From Chloranthus sessilifolius (lineage: Eukaryota; Streptophyta; Magnoliopsida; Chloranthales; Chloranthaceae): DNA of 64,000 nucleotides. Every line of letters begins with the position of its first letter. Positions within the stretch are counted from its first letter, which is position 1. The position numbers and the translations under genes are program-made. Below the pieces are notes generated by a model, which worked only from the letters and a program-made list of their open reading frames with translations, searched no databases and was not told where the DNA came from. This document shows positions 20,638 through 31,901 of the stretch, one piece after another. Where the stretch lies: positions 101,353,416 to 101,417,415 of the forward strand of contig CM037596.1 in the NCBI GenBank assembly GCA_021018995.1, read 5' to 3'.

Positions 20638-23177
20638 TGTGACAGCCCGGATTTCGGCACCCCGGAACCCGTGCCATCAGCACGATCATCTTGACCGTGC
20701 CCCTTAGCTATGCATGGAACATTGGTATATCAAGCAATCAATTGAATTGAAATAGTAAATGAAGTTGCGGAATTAAATCACTATATAAGCATTTCTCAAA
20801 ATACAGTTCTACCTTCATGCCTCTACATGAATGGAGAACCGATCCGAACCATCGATGATAGCTAATCATCACAGATGGTTCGCCCAAAAGAATTATCCCA
20901 AATCTATATATATACGTTGTTTAATCAAAACAAGGCTTGACATACCAAGCCGTACAAAAATCTCTCAAAGCTCTCAAAGCTGCACAACGGAGTCCTCTAG
21001 AAGAAATCCTCTGGAGGTGGCTCCAACTCGTCTCCAGGTGCAAGGTCCGACTCACCGGGGTCAACGTCTCCTGAAGCCTCAGCAGCTGCTAATAGTGGAC
21101 CTGCGACGTATAGTCTAAAGGGTGAGCTACATCATAGCTCAATAGGGAACATAACACAATTGAACATATAAGTTACCACTCACATATATTCCATGATATG
21201 CCATTCATGATGTGTCTATGCAGTTACTGATGAAAATAGTTAAAAAGAGTCACATGTTACTGGTAGTTTACTCATGTCTTTTACTTATTCATGAATGATG
21301 GTGAAAAGGCCTAAAGCAAACTTAAACTTTCAACTTAAGTAATCCCCGAGCAATATAGCATCAAGCCCCGATGAGATACCCATCATCGTCATCTATATAG
21401 ACAGTTTTAAAAGTATATCCTGGGAATACAAATAGTACCCAAGCCCCTTTCCCCTGGGGATTGGTGGCGTGGTTTCACTTGTCTCAACTCAACACCCCTG
21501 GGGTGTGCTTACTGTGTACGGATAAGCCTCCGCACTGGCCTACGGTTTCGCCGCCGTATCGATCACGAATATCCTGCTGTGTCAGTCGTGGATAACCCGC
21601 CACGTCGGTGGGGTACCCTATCAAACCTCAAATAACAAAAATATCAGGTGTTTTACATATAGTTATTCACCGTGTAAGTGTGCTATCTTATATCAGTTAG
21701 GCCCTATCAAACATGATTCAATCTTGGATACATCCCTGGGATGTATCCATTCACTTGCATCATACCTGATGCTCTTATCTCTTTACTTCCTCATCCCTAG
21801 GGATGGCTCATTATAATTACTCTTATTGATGTCACACATACACACTTTTCACAACCTCTTAAGCAATAAAACATTTTGAATTGAAATCTATATCACTACA
21901 TACATGCTCTTGCAAAATAAAGTACATGTTCAAGGTGTTCCCTACCTCAAGTCTTTGTTTGATCATGCATCAAGGTCCCACATGGCTCCTTGTGCCCAAG
22001 CTCACATGTACCACCTATGGTACTACATAACATGTGAAATACATCACTAAATATGTAATAAAGAAGGTCCAAGACCCTCCAAGAATCTTAAAGTCAAACT
22101 CAAAAGTCAACATAAATTGGCACAGTCGATTAATCGAACTCCAAAATCGATTAATCGAATCTGATTCGATTAATCGATTTTCAAAATCGATTAATCGAAA
22201 TTCAATATCGATTAATCGATTCTCAAATCGATTAATCGAGATTCCCATTCGATTAATCGAATCCCCATTCGATTAATCGAAATTCTCCATTCTATCCAGT
22301 CGATTCTTAATTCTAGTAATCGAGTTTCCAAAATCGATTAATCGAAATTCTAAATCGATTAATCGAACTCTCATTTCGATTAGTTGATTTCTCCAAGCCC
22401 TTTTCTTTTCTCCACTGGAGTTCACTGTAGGTTCCCAGTCGATTAATCGATGCCCAATTCGATTAATCAAAATTCAAAGTCGATTAATCGAAACTCAATT
22501 CGATTAATCGAGATCGAGGTCCTTTGACTTTTCAACTTCTTGGCCAAAATCGATTAATCGAAACTCAATTTCGATTAATCGAAATGGCCAGATTCAACCC
22601 CCTTTTGGATGTTCTTCCCAATCTTTTTCCCTTTCTTTTTCCTTCATTTTTCTAAGCCTTTATCCTATACTTTGACCCATTTCTAACTATAATCTAACCT
22701 TTCAATCTCTGCATTTAAACTACAAGAATTTTACCTTCAATCAATCTTAAATTGATTTAAATCAAATGGTTGGAAAGGCTAGGGTTCCAGCTTTGGCTTG
22801 AACGGATTCCTCGCGTTGAATCGGCCTCGTTAATGCTTGAATCCCCCTTCCAATCACTCACAATCACTCCTTGCTCAACCTTCTTTACTCCTCTCTTTCT
22901 CTTCTTTACTTCTCTCCCAACAACCCAAAACATACAATTTAGGGTTATTAAACCATTTTATCTCTCCTCTCACTTGTGTGTTGAGCACGTGAACCACGAT
23001 AGGTGTATATGACTTTACATTTACATCACACACCACACAGTTTATCAATTTATCACATCTTCTCTGTTCATCACACTCTATGCTTACTATTGAACTCCGA
23101 ATTGGTCAAACCTGTGACCAATCGACACGAATCCCGAGGTCACGATTTAACGTGATTTTTCGGGATATTACATAAGG
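20633..23177. mobile_element. Solo LTR 2 (20638-23172) with 5-bp TSD TAAGG
   Basis: TAAGG at 20633-20637 and 23173-23177 flanks a 2,535-bp sequence that starts TGTGACAGCCCGG and ends TTTTTCGGGATATTACA. It is collinear with solo LTR 1 throughout, including the block around the GGCCTACGGTTTCGCCGCC motif and the palindrome array. It has no coding content. It sits at the junction between MULE1 and the leader of element C. Confidence 0.9.
22124..22588. repeat. TCGATTAATCGA palindrome array in solo LTR 2
   Basis: About 17 copies of TCGATTAATCGA or one-base variants, in the same place within the LTR as the array in solo LTR 1, but with different spacer lengths and several different variants. Confidence 0.85.
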
Positions 23178-23179
23178 GG

Positions 23180-23900
23180 TTCAAATTTAAAATTAAAATT
23201 TCCAATTTCGAATTTTAAGTTTTGAATTTTCAAATTTTAAATTTTAAATTTCAAATTTCAAATTTTGAATTTCAAAATTTCAAACTTGAATTTTTAAATT
23301 TTAAATTTTCAACTTTTCAAATTTCGAATTTTGACACTTTTTTTTTAAAAAAAAATTTAATTTAAGAAAAAAAAAATCAAATTTAAAAAATATTTTTTTT
23401 TTCGAAATTCGAATTCAAAATTCAAAATTTAAATTCAAATTCAAAAGTTAAATTCAAGTTAAAAATTCAAAATCAAAATTTAAATTCAAATTCAAATTTC
23501 AAACTCATATCCTAAAAAGGCAATAAACTAAAAAAATAGAAATTTACAAATCTTACAAATCCATAAAATCCTACAAATAAACTAAAAGGCAATAACTTAA
23601 AAGGAACTTACAAATCCTAAAGGTACTAAAAATTATCCAAATCCTAAAAGGCAATAAACTAAAGATCCTAAAAAAAATCTTAAATATTCTAAAGTAGAAA
23701 TCCTAAAAAATCCTACAAATCCTAAAAAAAAAAAAAAAAATCCTCCAAATCCAAAATTCTAAACACTTCAAATTTCAAAAGTTAAAATTTAAAAATTCAA
23801 ATTTCAAATTCAAAAATTCAAATTTCAAATTGTTAAATTTCAAAATTTTAATTTTTTTAATTTTTTTTTTACTTTATTTATTTATTTCGAATTTAGAAAT
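23180..23900. repeat. AT-rich simple sequence (TTCAAATTT/AAATCCTAA type)
   Basis: Low-complexity stretch of short shuffled A/T/C words with poly-A and poly-T runs. No gene. It occupies the leader position of element C. Confidence 0.75.
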
Positions 23901-24288
23901 TAAAAAATTTTGAATTTTGAAATTGTAAAAATTCGGATTACACAGGAGAGTGAAAGAGTGCGAATTTTTGGGAGTCGATTGCTCGGGCGGTTGACTTGTT
24001 TGATCGATCTCAATATTTTTTCAATTTTTTTCTTTTCTTTTTTTCTTTTTTTTATTTTTTTATTATTTTTATTTTTTTATAACTTTGAAATTCCAAAAAT
24101 CAAAAGATTAAGGAGAAATTTGCGGAATTTTTTTTGGAGTTGATTGATCGAAGGTTTGGCTCGATTGATCGACCTCAAAAATTTTTGATTTTTTTTTTTC
24201 AAAACTAATAAAATTACTAATTTAAACCTACAGAAATTTCTAAAATTAATTTTCTATTTCCTAAAAATTTTAAATTTTCTACGCCCAA

Positions 24289-24306
24289 TCCCCGACAACG
24301 GCGCCA
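24289..24306 (-). promoter_or_regulatory. Primer binding site, tRNA-Asp type (element C)
   Basis: TCCCCGACAACGGCGCCA, identical to the PBS of element A and again six bases from the LTR end at 24313. Confidence 0.88.
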
Positions 24307-24312
24307 AAAACT

Positions 24313-25935
24313 TGTTATAAAAATTAAGTTGTACTAGCAAGTGCACGAATCGTAATGTAGCCAATGGGCGCAGAGTACAATATCGTTTCCATGAGGATTA
24401 GTTAGAAAATTTAAAAGAGAAAATAGCAATTAACCAAAAGAATTACCACAGATCTAGCACAATATTTAAACTAATTTTATGATTATGAGAATTGATGGAT
24501 GAGATAAAGACTGTGCAGTAAAATAAAATCTAAACAATTAATAAAAGATAAGGATTAGGATACCAAATCCCCTCATTGTAGGTTTATCATTCATGTAACA
24601 CAAATCTGTGAATTAAGATATGAGATTATCAAAAGATATCAATGTGCAAGCACTGGACCGAAACACACATGAGTTCTAAAGTGCAGATATGAGATCAAGG
24701 AGATGTATGATTAACATCTCATGAGTGTATGATTAACACTCACACCTCATATAGTATTCAGAACCCAATCTCTAGGTAAATTTCATACTACCGATCTAAG
24801 ATCAAGGAGATGTATGATTAACATCCCATGAGTGTATGATTAACACTCGCACCTCGGATGGTAATTGGAACTTACTCCTGGGGTAAAATCTACACTACCG
24901 ATCTAGGATCACAGAGATGCATGATTAACATCCCATGAGTGTATGACTAACACTCACACCTCAGATAGTGGTAGAACTTAACCCAAAGAAGACAGTAATT
25001 AGATTAGAATCACTATTGCAGATCTGAAATCCTAGGGCATGATTAGCTCCTATATCTCAAATTGCAATCGGATTATATCCATATCGATAATAACATTAGG
25101 GCCATTAAAACAATCTCACATCTCAACCGTAGATTTGTATTATTATAAATGAATATCTCGGATGAGGTTCATTAGATCCCCATCCTAAATGAAATTAGCC
25201 GCACATGATTGAAATAAATAATAAAATAAAGACAGAAATTGAAAATGACATTAAAATACCATAAAGAATGATTCATAAAAATCCATGAAAGCTTTAATCT
25301 AACACTTACAATTCTTTCTTGAATGCAGAAATTAAACTAATCTAAGATCTAAAACTAGGAAATAGGAAGAACAATGCTAAGAAAAATAAAAGGCTCCCCA
25401 AAGGGAGAGATTCCTCATCCTAATTCTAATTTTTTCTTAAATAGGGTCTAATTTTGAAACCATAACTTTTTCCCCTAATTTTGAGCTTTAAAACATAAAG
25501 ATTTAGTCCAGACTCGATTGATCGAGTCTGTTGGTCGATTGATTGACCTTCCTAGATTTTCGTGAAACTCAGCCCAACTCTTTAACAAATACAGTCTCAG
25601 TATTTGAGTCATAACGTTTTACCCCGAAGTCAGATTGAGGCAATTCTTATGGCGTTGGAAAGAAGACAACGAGCTCTACAACTTTGGTGTTTTAATAATT
25701 TCGTGAATCCGATATTTTAAAGGTCAAAATTAAGCTTCAAGTCGGGATAAGTTCTGGATGATCCAAGGTAGCACGAATTTGACGCTATATTCTAAACTCT
25801 TGAGTTTTTTTATGCTCAACACATCTTCAGACCAGTAAATCACTAAAATTATATAAAACATATTAAATAGCTTTCATCAGGTGGCTAAATGTAGGTTTTT
25901 AGGGATAAAATATAATCATATTTCACTACTCATCA
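24313..25935 (-). repeat. 5' LTR of element C (1,623 bp)
   Basis: Plus-strand ends are TGTTATAAAAATT and CTACTCATCA. It carries about four subunits with GTGTATGATTAACACTC and GATCTAGGATCA cores (24680-25060), the variant shared with the solo LTRs at 37004 and 56338, so it is a different subfamily from LTR A. Flanked by CCTAC at 25936-25940. Confidence 0.87.
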
Positions 25936-25940
25936 CCTAC

Positions 25941-26465
25941 GATAGGGGCGAAATCCTATATTTATATTTCTATCACCGTCGACTATCATCGGTGCAGCAA
26001 TGTTCTCCTTTTCAAATTGTATTTCTTGATTTTTAATCGAATGTTCTGGTTCCACACCATCATCATCTACTAATCTGACATTTCCTCACATTCTTGATGA
26101 TCTTTGTTTGTTTCCTGGAATGGTTGAAATACTTCTAAAGACAATAAAATTTCTGTTACGAGAGTGACTAATAATTTTTCGATATAAATATTTATCACAT
26201 TACCAATACGATATGCTCTGAATAAGTTTGTAAGATCATCGGAGTCAGACAATGCGGCAAGCACCAGCTCATTCCTTATGCGTAATGAAACCGTTAGTGT
26301 AATAGAATGTTCTTCCGATCAGATCCTATTGACCTTATACATTTTCTGCATAAACTGATCAAATGATATGTTCTTTGTGATAGTGATAATCCTCCGATGT
26401 CCTCCGTTATAAGTATTATCACTCATACGGACGAAATTAAAATGACAAAGAAGGGGAACATTCAT
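25941..26465 (-). pseudogene. MULE2 transposase, N-terminal PB1-like region
   Basis: ATG at 26463-26465 opens a frame with a TGA after about 52 codons. It reads HRRIITITKNISFDQFMQKM, then LVLAALSDSDDLTNLFRAY and INIYIEK. This is the pattern of the N-terminal region of mudrA-type transposases (beta strands, an acidic SDSDDL helix, a final LYIEK-like strand). Further stops occur near 26067. The gene is cut at 25936 by the LTR of element C; its catalytic part is not found nearby. Confidence 0.7.
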
Positions 26466-26547
26466 TTTAACCTATAATATTTAAAAAATAAAAATTAATT
26501 GATTAAAAAGATCATACTTGACTTAGCAGTATAAATGTCGACAGCCT

Positions 26548-26766
26548 GTTATTATAAGATAGTGACCGTTATCATAGGATATCAGCCGCTATCATATGAT
26601 ACCGGCTACTAACTTATGGTATCGGCGCTATCTTATGGTATCGGCCGATACCTTATGATGGCGGCCGATACCATAAGTTAACAGCCGGTATCATAAGATA
26701 GTGCCCGCTACCTTAAGATATCGATCGCTATCATAAGATAGCGGTTGATATTTTAAGAATCGAAAC
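26548..26766. repeat. 11-unit tandem array of 20-bp near-palindromic repeats
   Basis: Units of 19-20 bp such as GCTATCTTATGGTATCGGCC and GCTATCATAAGATAGCGGTT follow one another without spacers. Many units are themselves near-palindromes and adjacent units alternate in orientation-like variants (GGTATCGGCC / GGCCGATACC). The array lies upstream of the MULE2 transposase start, like the longer array of MULE1. Confidence 0.85.
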
Positions 26767-27379
26767 TGGGCTATCAACTGTATCTTACGAAAAAAATGTA
26801 GTCGATATCTTACTAGCCAGTTACAGTTCACTAAGCCACCAACTGTAGTCGAATCTGGAAATCGCAATACAAGAAAAAGTGATAAAAATGAAAAATAAGC
26901 ATATATATAATATAAACGTGGAACCGGCTTGGCTTGGAGCTAGCCTGTTATGCAAAGTTTGAAACTATATAGCCGTTTTTGTAAATACGCAAACTTATAG
27001 GGCTGAAAGTGCAAATTCCCTTTAAACAAACATTACCAAATTAATTTATATATTTACCTAGATATTTCTTATAGAAGTAAGCGGAGTTTTTTTTTTTATA
27101 GCAACATTTTAAAGCTCAAATCCCAGCCCTAGCCTCAAACTTAGCCCACGAGGGTTATGGCACGGTTGACATTGTTGCTATGAGTAGGGCTAAGCCATGC
27201 AAGACCCTAGTCCCACTTGACCATTGACAATCTTATTCCTTTGGATTCAGAAGTCAGGATGTTCCAAGCTAAGCATCGAAGATAAATTTGACGAGTTTAG
27301 AATGCCAACAAGAGATCACTCATCACTAGAGAATACAAAATTTCTACAATTCACCGAGTAACCTTGTTGATGGTGACTA

Positions 27380-27747
27380 CAGTTGCGTACGACATAGCTC
27401 TTTGCTAGCCACTGCCACAGCAGAGTTCATCTGCTTTAGTTGATTCTCATTCTCTTTTCTAACTCTCTGTAAAGGAAGATTTACCTGCTCTAGCAGCAAC
27501 CTCCCTGTTCTCAACTAGCTTCCTACAAGAGCAAATAAAATTTGCTCTGACAAGGAGTGAGTAGAGAGGAAGGTAGACCCACTGAACAGGTAAATATTGC
27601 ATAAAATCTTGCTATGTAAGGAGTTATCAAGGAGAAGGGGTACCTGCTAATGCTGATAGCAGAGTGTTAGCAAAGAGGATGGGAACCTGCTAAAGCAGGT
27701 GAATTCTGCTTTTGCAAGGTCTAGCAGAGAGCTATGCCATATGCAAC
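27380..27747. mobile_element. 368-bp TIR element (MITE) with TSD CTA
   Basis: Copy 2 of the duplication has the empty site (GTGACTAAGGC at about 58692). Here CTA is present on both sides (27377-27379 and 27748-27750). The ends are long imperfect inverted repeats: GTTGCGTACGACATAGCTCT on the left and the complement of a near-identical string on the right, with similarity continuing for about 100 bp through GCTAG, CAGCAGA and CTGCTTTAG blocks. The duplication may be read as TA or CTA, so the superfamily is not settled. Confidence 0.8.
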
Positions 27748-27888
27748 CTAAGGCTTTTGAGCACAAACTCATTAGCAAGATGTCAATCGTAGATCGTCTA
27801 GATCTCGAAGCTTTCAAGGTCAACTAATCCTTGACCATAAGAAACAACTTTACTGTTTTGGCATCCGCCAAATATAACTATTCCTTTG

Positions 27889-28090
27889 GGCTCGTTCGGG
27901 TGAATCCTGATTTTTCTCAGAGAAACTCAGATTCTTAAAAACTCAAAATCCAATAGATTTTTAGCAGACTTAGATTCCTGACTTTTCCCAGATGCGTTCT
28001 TAAGTCACTCAAATTCTTAGCTTTTCTCATAAAAGTTCATAATCCTTCATTTTTAAGTTCTTCTTAGAAAATGCTCAGAATCAGTTCAAT
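27889..28090 (+). repeat. GGCTCGTTC repeat family, copy
   Basis: Starts GGCTCGTTCGGGTGAATCC and contains several AACTCAGATTCTT-like words. Related copies are at 45441-45600, 47815-47996 (inverted), 58838-59010 (duplicate locus) and 60224-60327 (inverted). The end sequence resembles hAT-type MITE ends, but no clear 8-bp TSD was found. Confidence 0.5.
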
Positions 28091-28423
28091 GGATGATTGT
28101 ACTACGACCGTAGAAATATTATTTAGTCATCAATTTATGTATCGTACTTAGATTTGACTCAAATTAGACACATACACACTCACATATAGGGTGTATAAGT
28201 TTCAGAGCATAGTTATCGAAATCTCTGCTTGTTTTAAAGAACCGATTTTTTCAAAAATATTCGTATTTTCTAAAAAAGATCACATTTTTTATTATTTAAA
28301 CATTTTTTTACAATTTTTTTTTATTTTTTTCAAAAATTTTTTTATCTTTTAATAGTTTAAAATATTTTTATTACTTTTTCCCAAATTTATATCCAAATTT
28401 TTATCAAGTTTTTCATGTTTGTT

Positions 28424-28424
28424 T

Positions 28425-28455
<31 letters not shown>

Positions 28456-29040
28456 CCATTTTTTGCCTTCCCATTTTTTCTTTTAGGGAGGCATTGCTAC
28501 ATGCCCAACCCATTTTTGCTAGTATTTGAGTGAATAAGATAATTTTCTATATATATTTTGTTAGGATAGCAATTAGAAATTTATTTCATTTAGGAATTTA
28601 TAGTTTTAAGGATTCATATATATTTTGGTTCTCTCTAATAGAGAGAAGAATTATTAAAATTGTGTTGGAACACAAAAGGACAACCTCCCCCCTTTGGTGG
28701 ATGTTAATAAGGTGAGAATCTTATCACATTCATATCTATTTAGGTTGTATTTGGCATTGAGACATGGGCATGCAGTAGCGCCCCATCCGCTCGACACCGA
28801 CTCCCCCCTAGAGCAGTTTTCATCCCCTATGGAAAATCTCCCAAAGCCTCGAAGCATCTTGCCTGCTCCGTGCCAGCGCCAGAGCACCTTACCAAATGGA
28901 TTCCAAACACATGTTGGTCTGGCGGGGCGGAGCAGAGCGGGAGAGGAGCGTTGCAAAACATACCCTTTCCATTCTCCTTCTCTTGCAATGTAATCAATGT
29001 TCCCTTCCACACAAGCACACAACAAAGTATATTCAATTGA
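28424..29040. other. Poly-T tract and GC-richer block without a supported gene
   Basis: T-run at about 28424-28455, then a block at about 28750-28990 with higher GC content. Overlapping short open frames exist on both strands, but they are not conserved as reading frames in the duplicate at about 61130-61330 (one frame there stops early), so I call no gene. Confidence 0.5.
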
Positions 29041-30229
29041 AGTTGCACTAGTTGGTCGTTATATATTTAGATTTATCGTAGATCATTACTATTGAAATAA
29101 AGTATTGAAAATAGTTTCGAGACTCTCAATTCACTACGTTGTCTTAAAGATAATATGTCTCCATTTCGTCAGATAAATGAAGATGCAATTGGATTACCAG
29201 TAAATCTGCCTTTAGAATTTAACATAACTCAATTTTGTTAAAGAATCGTATGTTCTTTTCTAGATTGTACTTTCTAAAAAATAAATTTATCACACAATTT
29301 TTTAATACACAATATTTTTTTTTAAATAAATAAAATAAGAACAAAAGAGAAAATGAGAGAGATGTTACTATTTCTTTTTATATGTTTTTAATTGGGATCT
29401 GATATCTATTTATAGAGAAAATCCCGAATCATTGTATTTTTTTAAGATGACGTGAAGAGATTTTATATTTGTATCATTTTAGATAATGATAATGATATAA
29501 ATTGATTCACGATTTACTATGAAAAAGACTGGTTAAGATCTAAGATCTTTTAAGCAACCGTTGGGCTGAAGATCCAATGAAAATCACCCACTCAATTTGT
29601 ACACAACAAAAAAATATATATTAGGATAATTAGACTTAATTTTGAAAGCAATAAATATATATATTACTATATTAATATATAACAATTACCTATTGCACAT
29701 GGGAGATCATTAAACGTGCATTTGGTAGCTTGTTTCTTGTGCGCAACATATACAAAATTTCTTGCTTATGTGGCTAATTAGATTTCTGATCCAGAACATT
29801 ATCTACTTAATTCATCAAAAAAAACGAATAAAAACCGAATCTAGGTATCATCGCAAATGAACAGAGTACATGCAGTGATTTATGATTCTGAAAATCAAAA
29901 TTTTCTTTTTTAAGTACTTTTTGAAGAACTTTTTTAAATACTCAAGATTCCTATGCGTGGCTGTATCATGGCCACAAGTTGAGTTTGTGCATGGGGCTTT
30001 AATAAAACCTGTGGTGAGCTGTGCCTGTAATTTTGTATTATTTGCAACGTGCAAATCTTGTAGTTTTGTGAGCTGCAAATAAATTTACCCTCCATTTTTC
30101 TTTACATTTTTTTGGGATAATAGCTCTGACCGCCATTTAAACACCTATTATAAAATTAGATTTTTCACTCACACCATTAAAGTGTGACTTTTCATTACAT
30201 CATGCGGCCTATATCATTGAAGTTAAAAG

Positions 30230-30533
30230 CCCCTGAGGGTGACAGCCGATAGAGAAGTGGAGGCTCTAACCAATGAAGCTGACGGAGTGAAGTTTGGTTT
30301 AACGGACGGCGTGGATGTGGCGTCTGACGGGATCATCTACTTCACGGATGCATCATACAAATATGATATGGAGAGTACTTCTTTGACGTTCCAGAGGGTC
30401 GGCCCCACGGGAGGTTATTGAGTTTCGATCCATCGACCAACCGCACGCTTCTCCTCGCAAGTGACCTCTACTTCGCCAACGGGGTCGTTCTCTCACCTGA
30501 ACACTATACCCTCATTTTCTGAGGATCTGTCTT
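30230..30533 (+). pseudogene. SSL pseudogene exon 2
   Basis: Encodes the propeller segment with [17 protein letters not shown] and [10 protein letters not shown]. Compared with the intact exon at 62959-63266 it lacks one base near 30373, which shifts the frame to a stop at 30419-30421, and has TGA instead of the TGC codon near the end. The donor GTAAGT is at 30534. The acceptor would be the AG at 30228-30229, giving one codon fewer than the sister exon. Confidence 0.88.
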
Positions 30534-31717
30534 GTAAGTTCCAAAGGGAAACTATATTTTATGGTGATTAGTTAGAGCCACTGTATTCCGTGCCAGTTTT
30601 ATATGGGCGGTCCATTTCTCATCTTCGAGCTTGATGAAATTGGCTCTTTGGTTCCGAGCTTTGGGTCAAGCCTCCTGAAAAGGTCTAAGATCAACTGTAC
30701 ATTTAGGAAATAAAGCCGAGCCAAGTTTGTAGCTCATCTCTACCATATTGATCCAAAGCTAGAGCTCATCTTTACGATTTCAAGACTAAAAAATTAAATC
30801 TCTACCTCGGCTCTACTTATATCGAGCTGGAGGTGGTGGAGCCAATAACTAAAAGTAAACTAGGTTTTAAAAACCTTAAAAAACTTATTTTTTAATATTT
30901 ATATTTCAAAAAATTTAAAAAACTTGTTTTTTTAAACAAAAGTTGGAGGGTTTGGAACCCTTTAGGTAATAAGAGATAAACTGAAAAATAAAGTTTTGGA
31001 CCCTAATTCACCCATTTATTTTTATATTTCTAAACCTATGGAATAGAAGTTTTCTCAATACACATATTCAGTTACTGATTGATTAAAAAAATTAGCTTCA
31101 TATTCATAAAAGTAGAGAAGTTAATATATTTCAATATCTATTAATAAATTAATATCTATTTCCAAAAAAGTTTAGATCTAAAACTAAAAAATATACAATT
31201 TTATCAATTATTTTTCTTCTTTAAATATCATAAATAGAACTCAATACACAGGCCATAAGTCTTGGGTATTCTTCTACTATGTTTTCCACCCTTGTATTTA
31301 TAAGGTGTAGGTTGGGTTCTATTAATAAACCCTCACCACTATAGTTAGTGCTCCCTCGTACTGGTGCTCCACAATTGTCACATGTGCGTGCCTGCTCCTC
31401 GATTCATGCGGCTGTCTCGGCGGAATGACCGTATAAAAAAAATGCACATATCATATATTAGAGCTCAAGCTCATCCTATTTATATTTTGGGCTTAAAGTG
31501 CTAGCTCAGTCCTCACCCATAGCCTTTATGTCCGACTCAAACCGTCCTTAAAGCGGGTCTAGCCTAATAGGCTGAGCCGGACTACCCAACCCTTTGACAC
31601 TCCTACACCCAACCCACGTTTTGTGGGGCAAGTATATGCGACCTCTGGCGGATCATCAATTGGTGATCCTCCAGACCACATAATCTTTATTCTATTAATA
31701 TAATTATGAAAATTCAG

Positions 31718-31850
31718 GAAAAGGTGTAGAACGTATTACATTCAAGGCAAGAAGAAAGGAACGGTGGAAATGTTTGTGAAAAATTTGCCCTGATATCCAG
31801 ACAATATTAGATACGACGGTGACGGTCGATTTTGGATTGTATTAGTATCG
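31718..31850 (+). pseudogene. SSL pseudogene exon 3
   Basis: After the acceptor AATTCAG, the exon supplies one base to finish the split codon from exon 2, then KRC, the GTVEMFVKNLP block, a TGA where the family has Gly, and YPDNIRYDGDGRFWI, the conserved SSL signature. Donor GTAGGT at 31851. Too short and broken for a standard ORF listing, but the phase fits exon 2 and exon 4. Confidence 0.85.
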
Positions 31851-31901
31851 GTAGGTACTATTCTTTTATTTCACACTATCGAAGTGTGATTTATTATTAT
31901 G

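Larger units (their letters stand above)
23173..25935 (-). mobile_element. Athila-type retroelement C: 5' LTR, PBS and leader only
   Basis: Minus-strand order is LTR (24313-25935), PBS (24289-24306) and a leader of about 1.1 kb that ends at solo LTR 2. The leader consists of AT-rich AAATTT/TTCAAATTT simple sequence (about 23180-23900) and GATTGATCGA palindromes (23960-24175) matching the leader of element A. No gag remains. The right flank (25936 on) is MULE2 coding DNA, so element C was inserted in MULE2. The missing part may lie left of MULE1 and element A, or be deleted. Confidence 0.8.
25936..27020 (-). mobile_element. Mutator-like element MULE2, 5' end
   Basis: Contains the N-terminal part of a transposase gene (25941-26465), an 11-unit 20-bp palindromic array and a terminal region whose minus-strand start reads GGGAATTTGCACTTTCAGCC, a form typical of plant MULE termini. 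The end at 27020 is supported by the duplicate locus: sequence similarity to 58343 onward starts at 27021. A 9-bp duplication would be TTTAAACAA (27021-27029); the other copy is not in the window. Confidence 0.75.
27021..31220. repeat. Segmental duplication, copy 1 (partner 58343-63952)
   Basis: The two regions share, in order, the motif around CAACATTTTAAAG, a GGCTCGTTC repeat, poly-T, the GGGAGGCATTGCTAC block, the CACAAGCACACAAC block, SSL exon 2 and the start of intron 2. Differences: a 368-bp insertion here (27380-27747), about 1.46 kb present only in copy 2 (about 59107-60570), and about 260 bp lost here just before exon 2. On the left, similarity stops at the MULE2 end. Confidence 0.88.

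Noticed and set aside
20345..20689. Minus-strand 114-codon frame at the MULE1 right end
   Set aside because: It runs from terminal MULE1 DNA into solo LTR 2, so it crosses an insertion boundary and cannot be a native gene.
20831..21118. Plus-strand 95-codon frame in solo LTR 2
   Set aside because: The matching region of solo LTR 1 does not keep this frame, and no domain is seen.
12553..25940. Elements A and C both followed by CCTAC, suggesting one shared event
   Set aside because: Sequence beyond the five bases differs (CGCAGAGG versus GATAGGGG), and both are right-hand flanks, so they cannot be the two ends of one insertion. Chance is the simplest reading, or a mild target preference.
28654..29048. 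Overlapping open frames on both strands in the GC-richer block
   Set aside because: Frames are not kept in the duplicate at 61061-61330 and show no family motifs; they reflect base composition.
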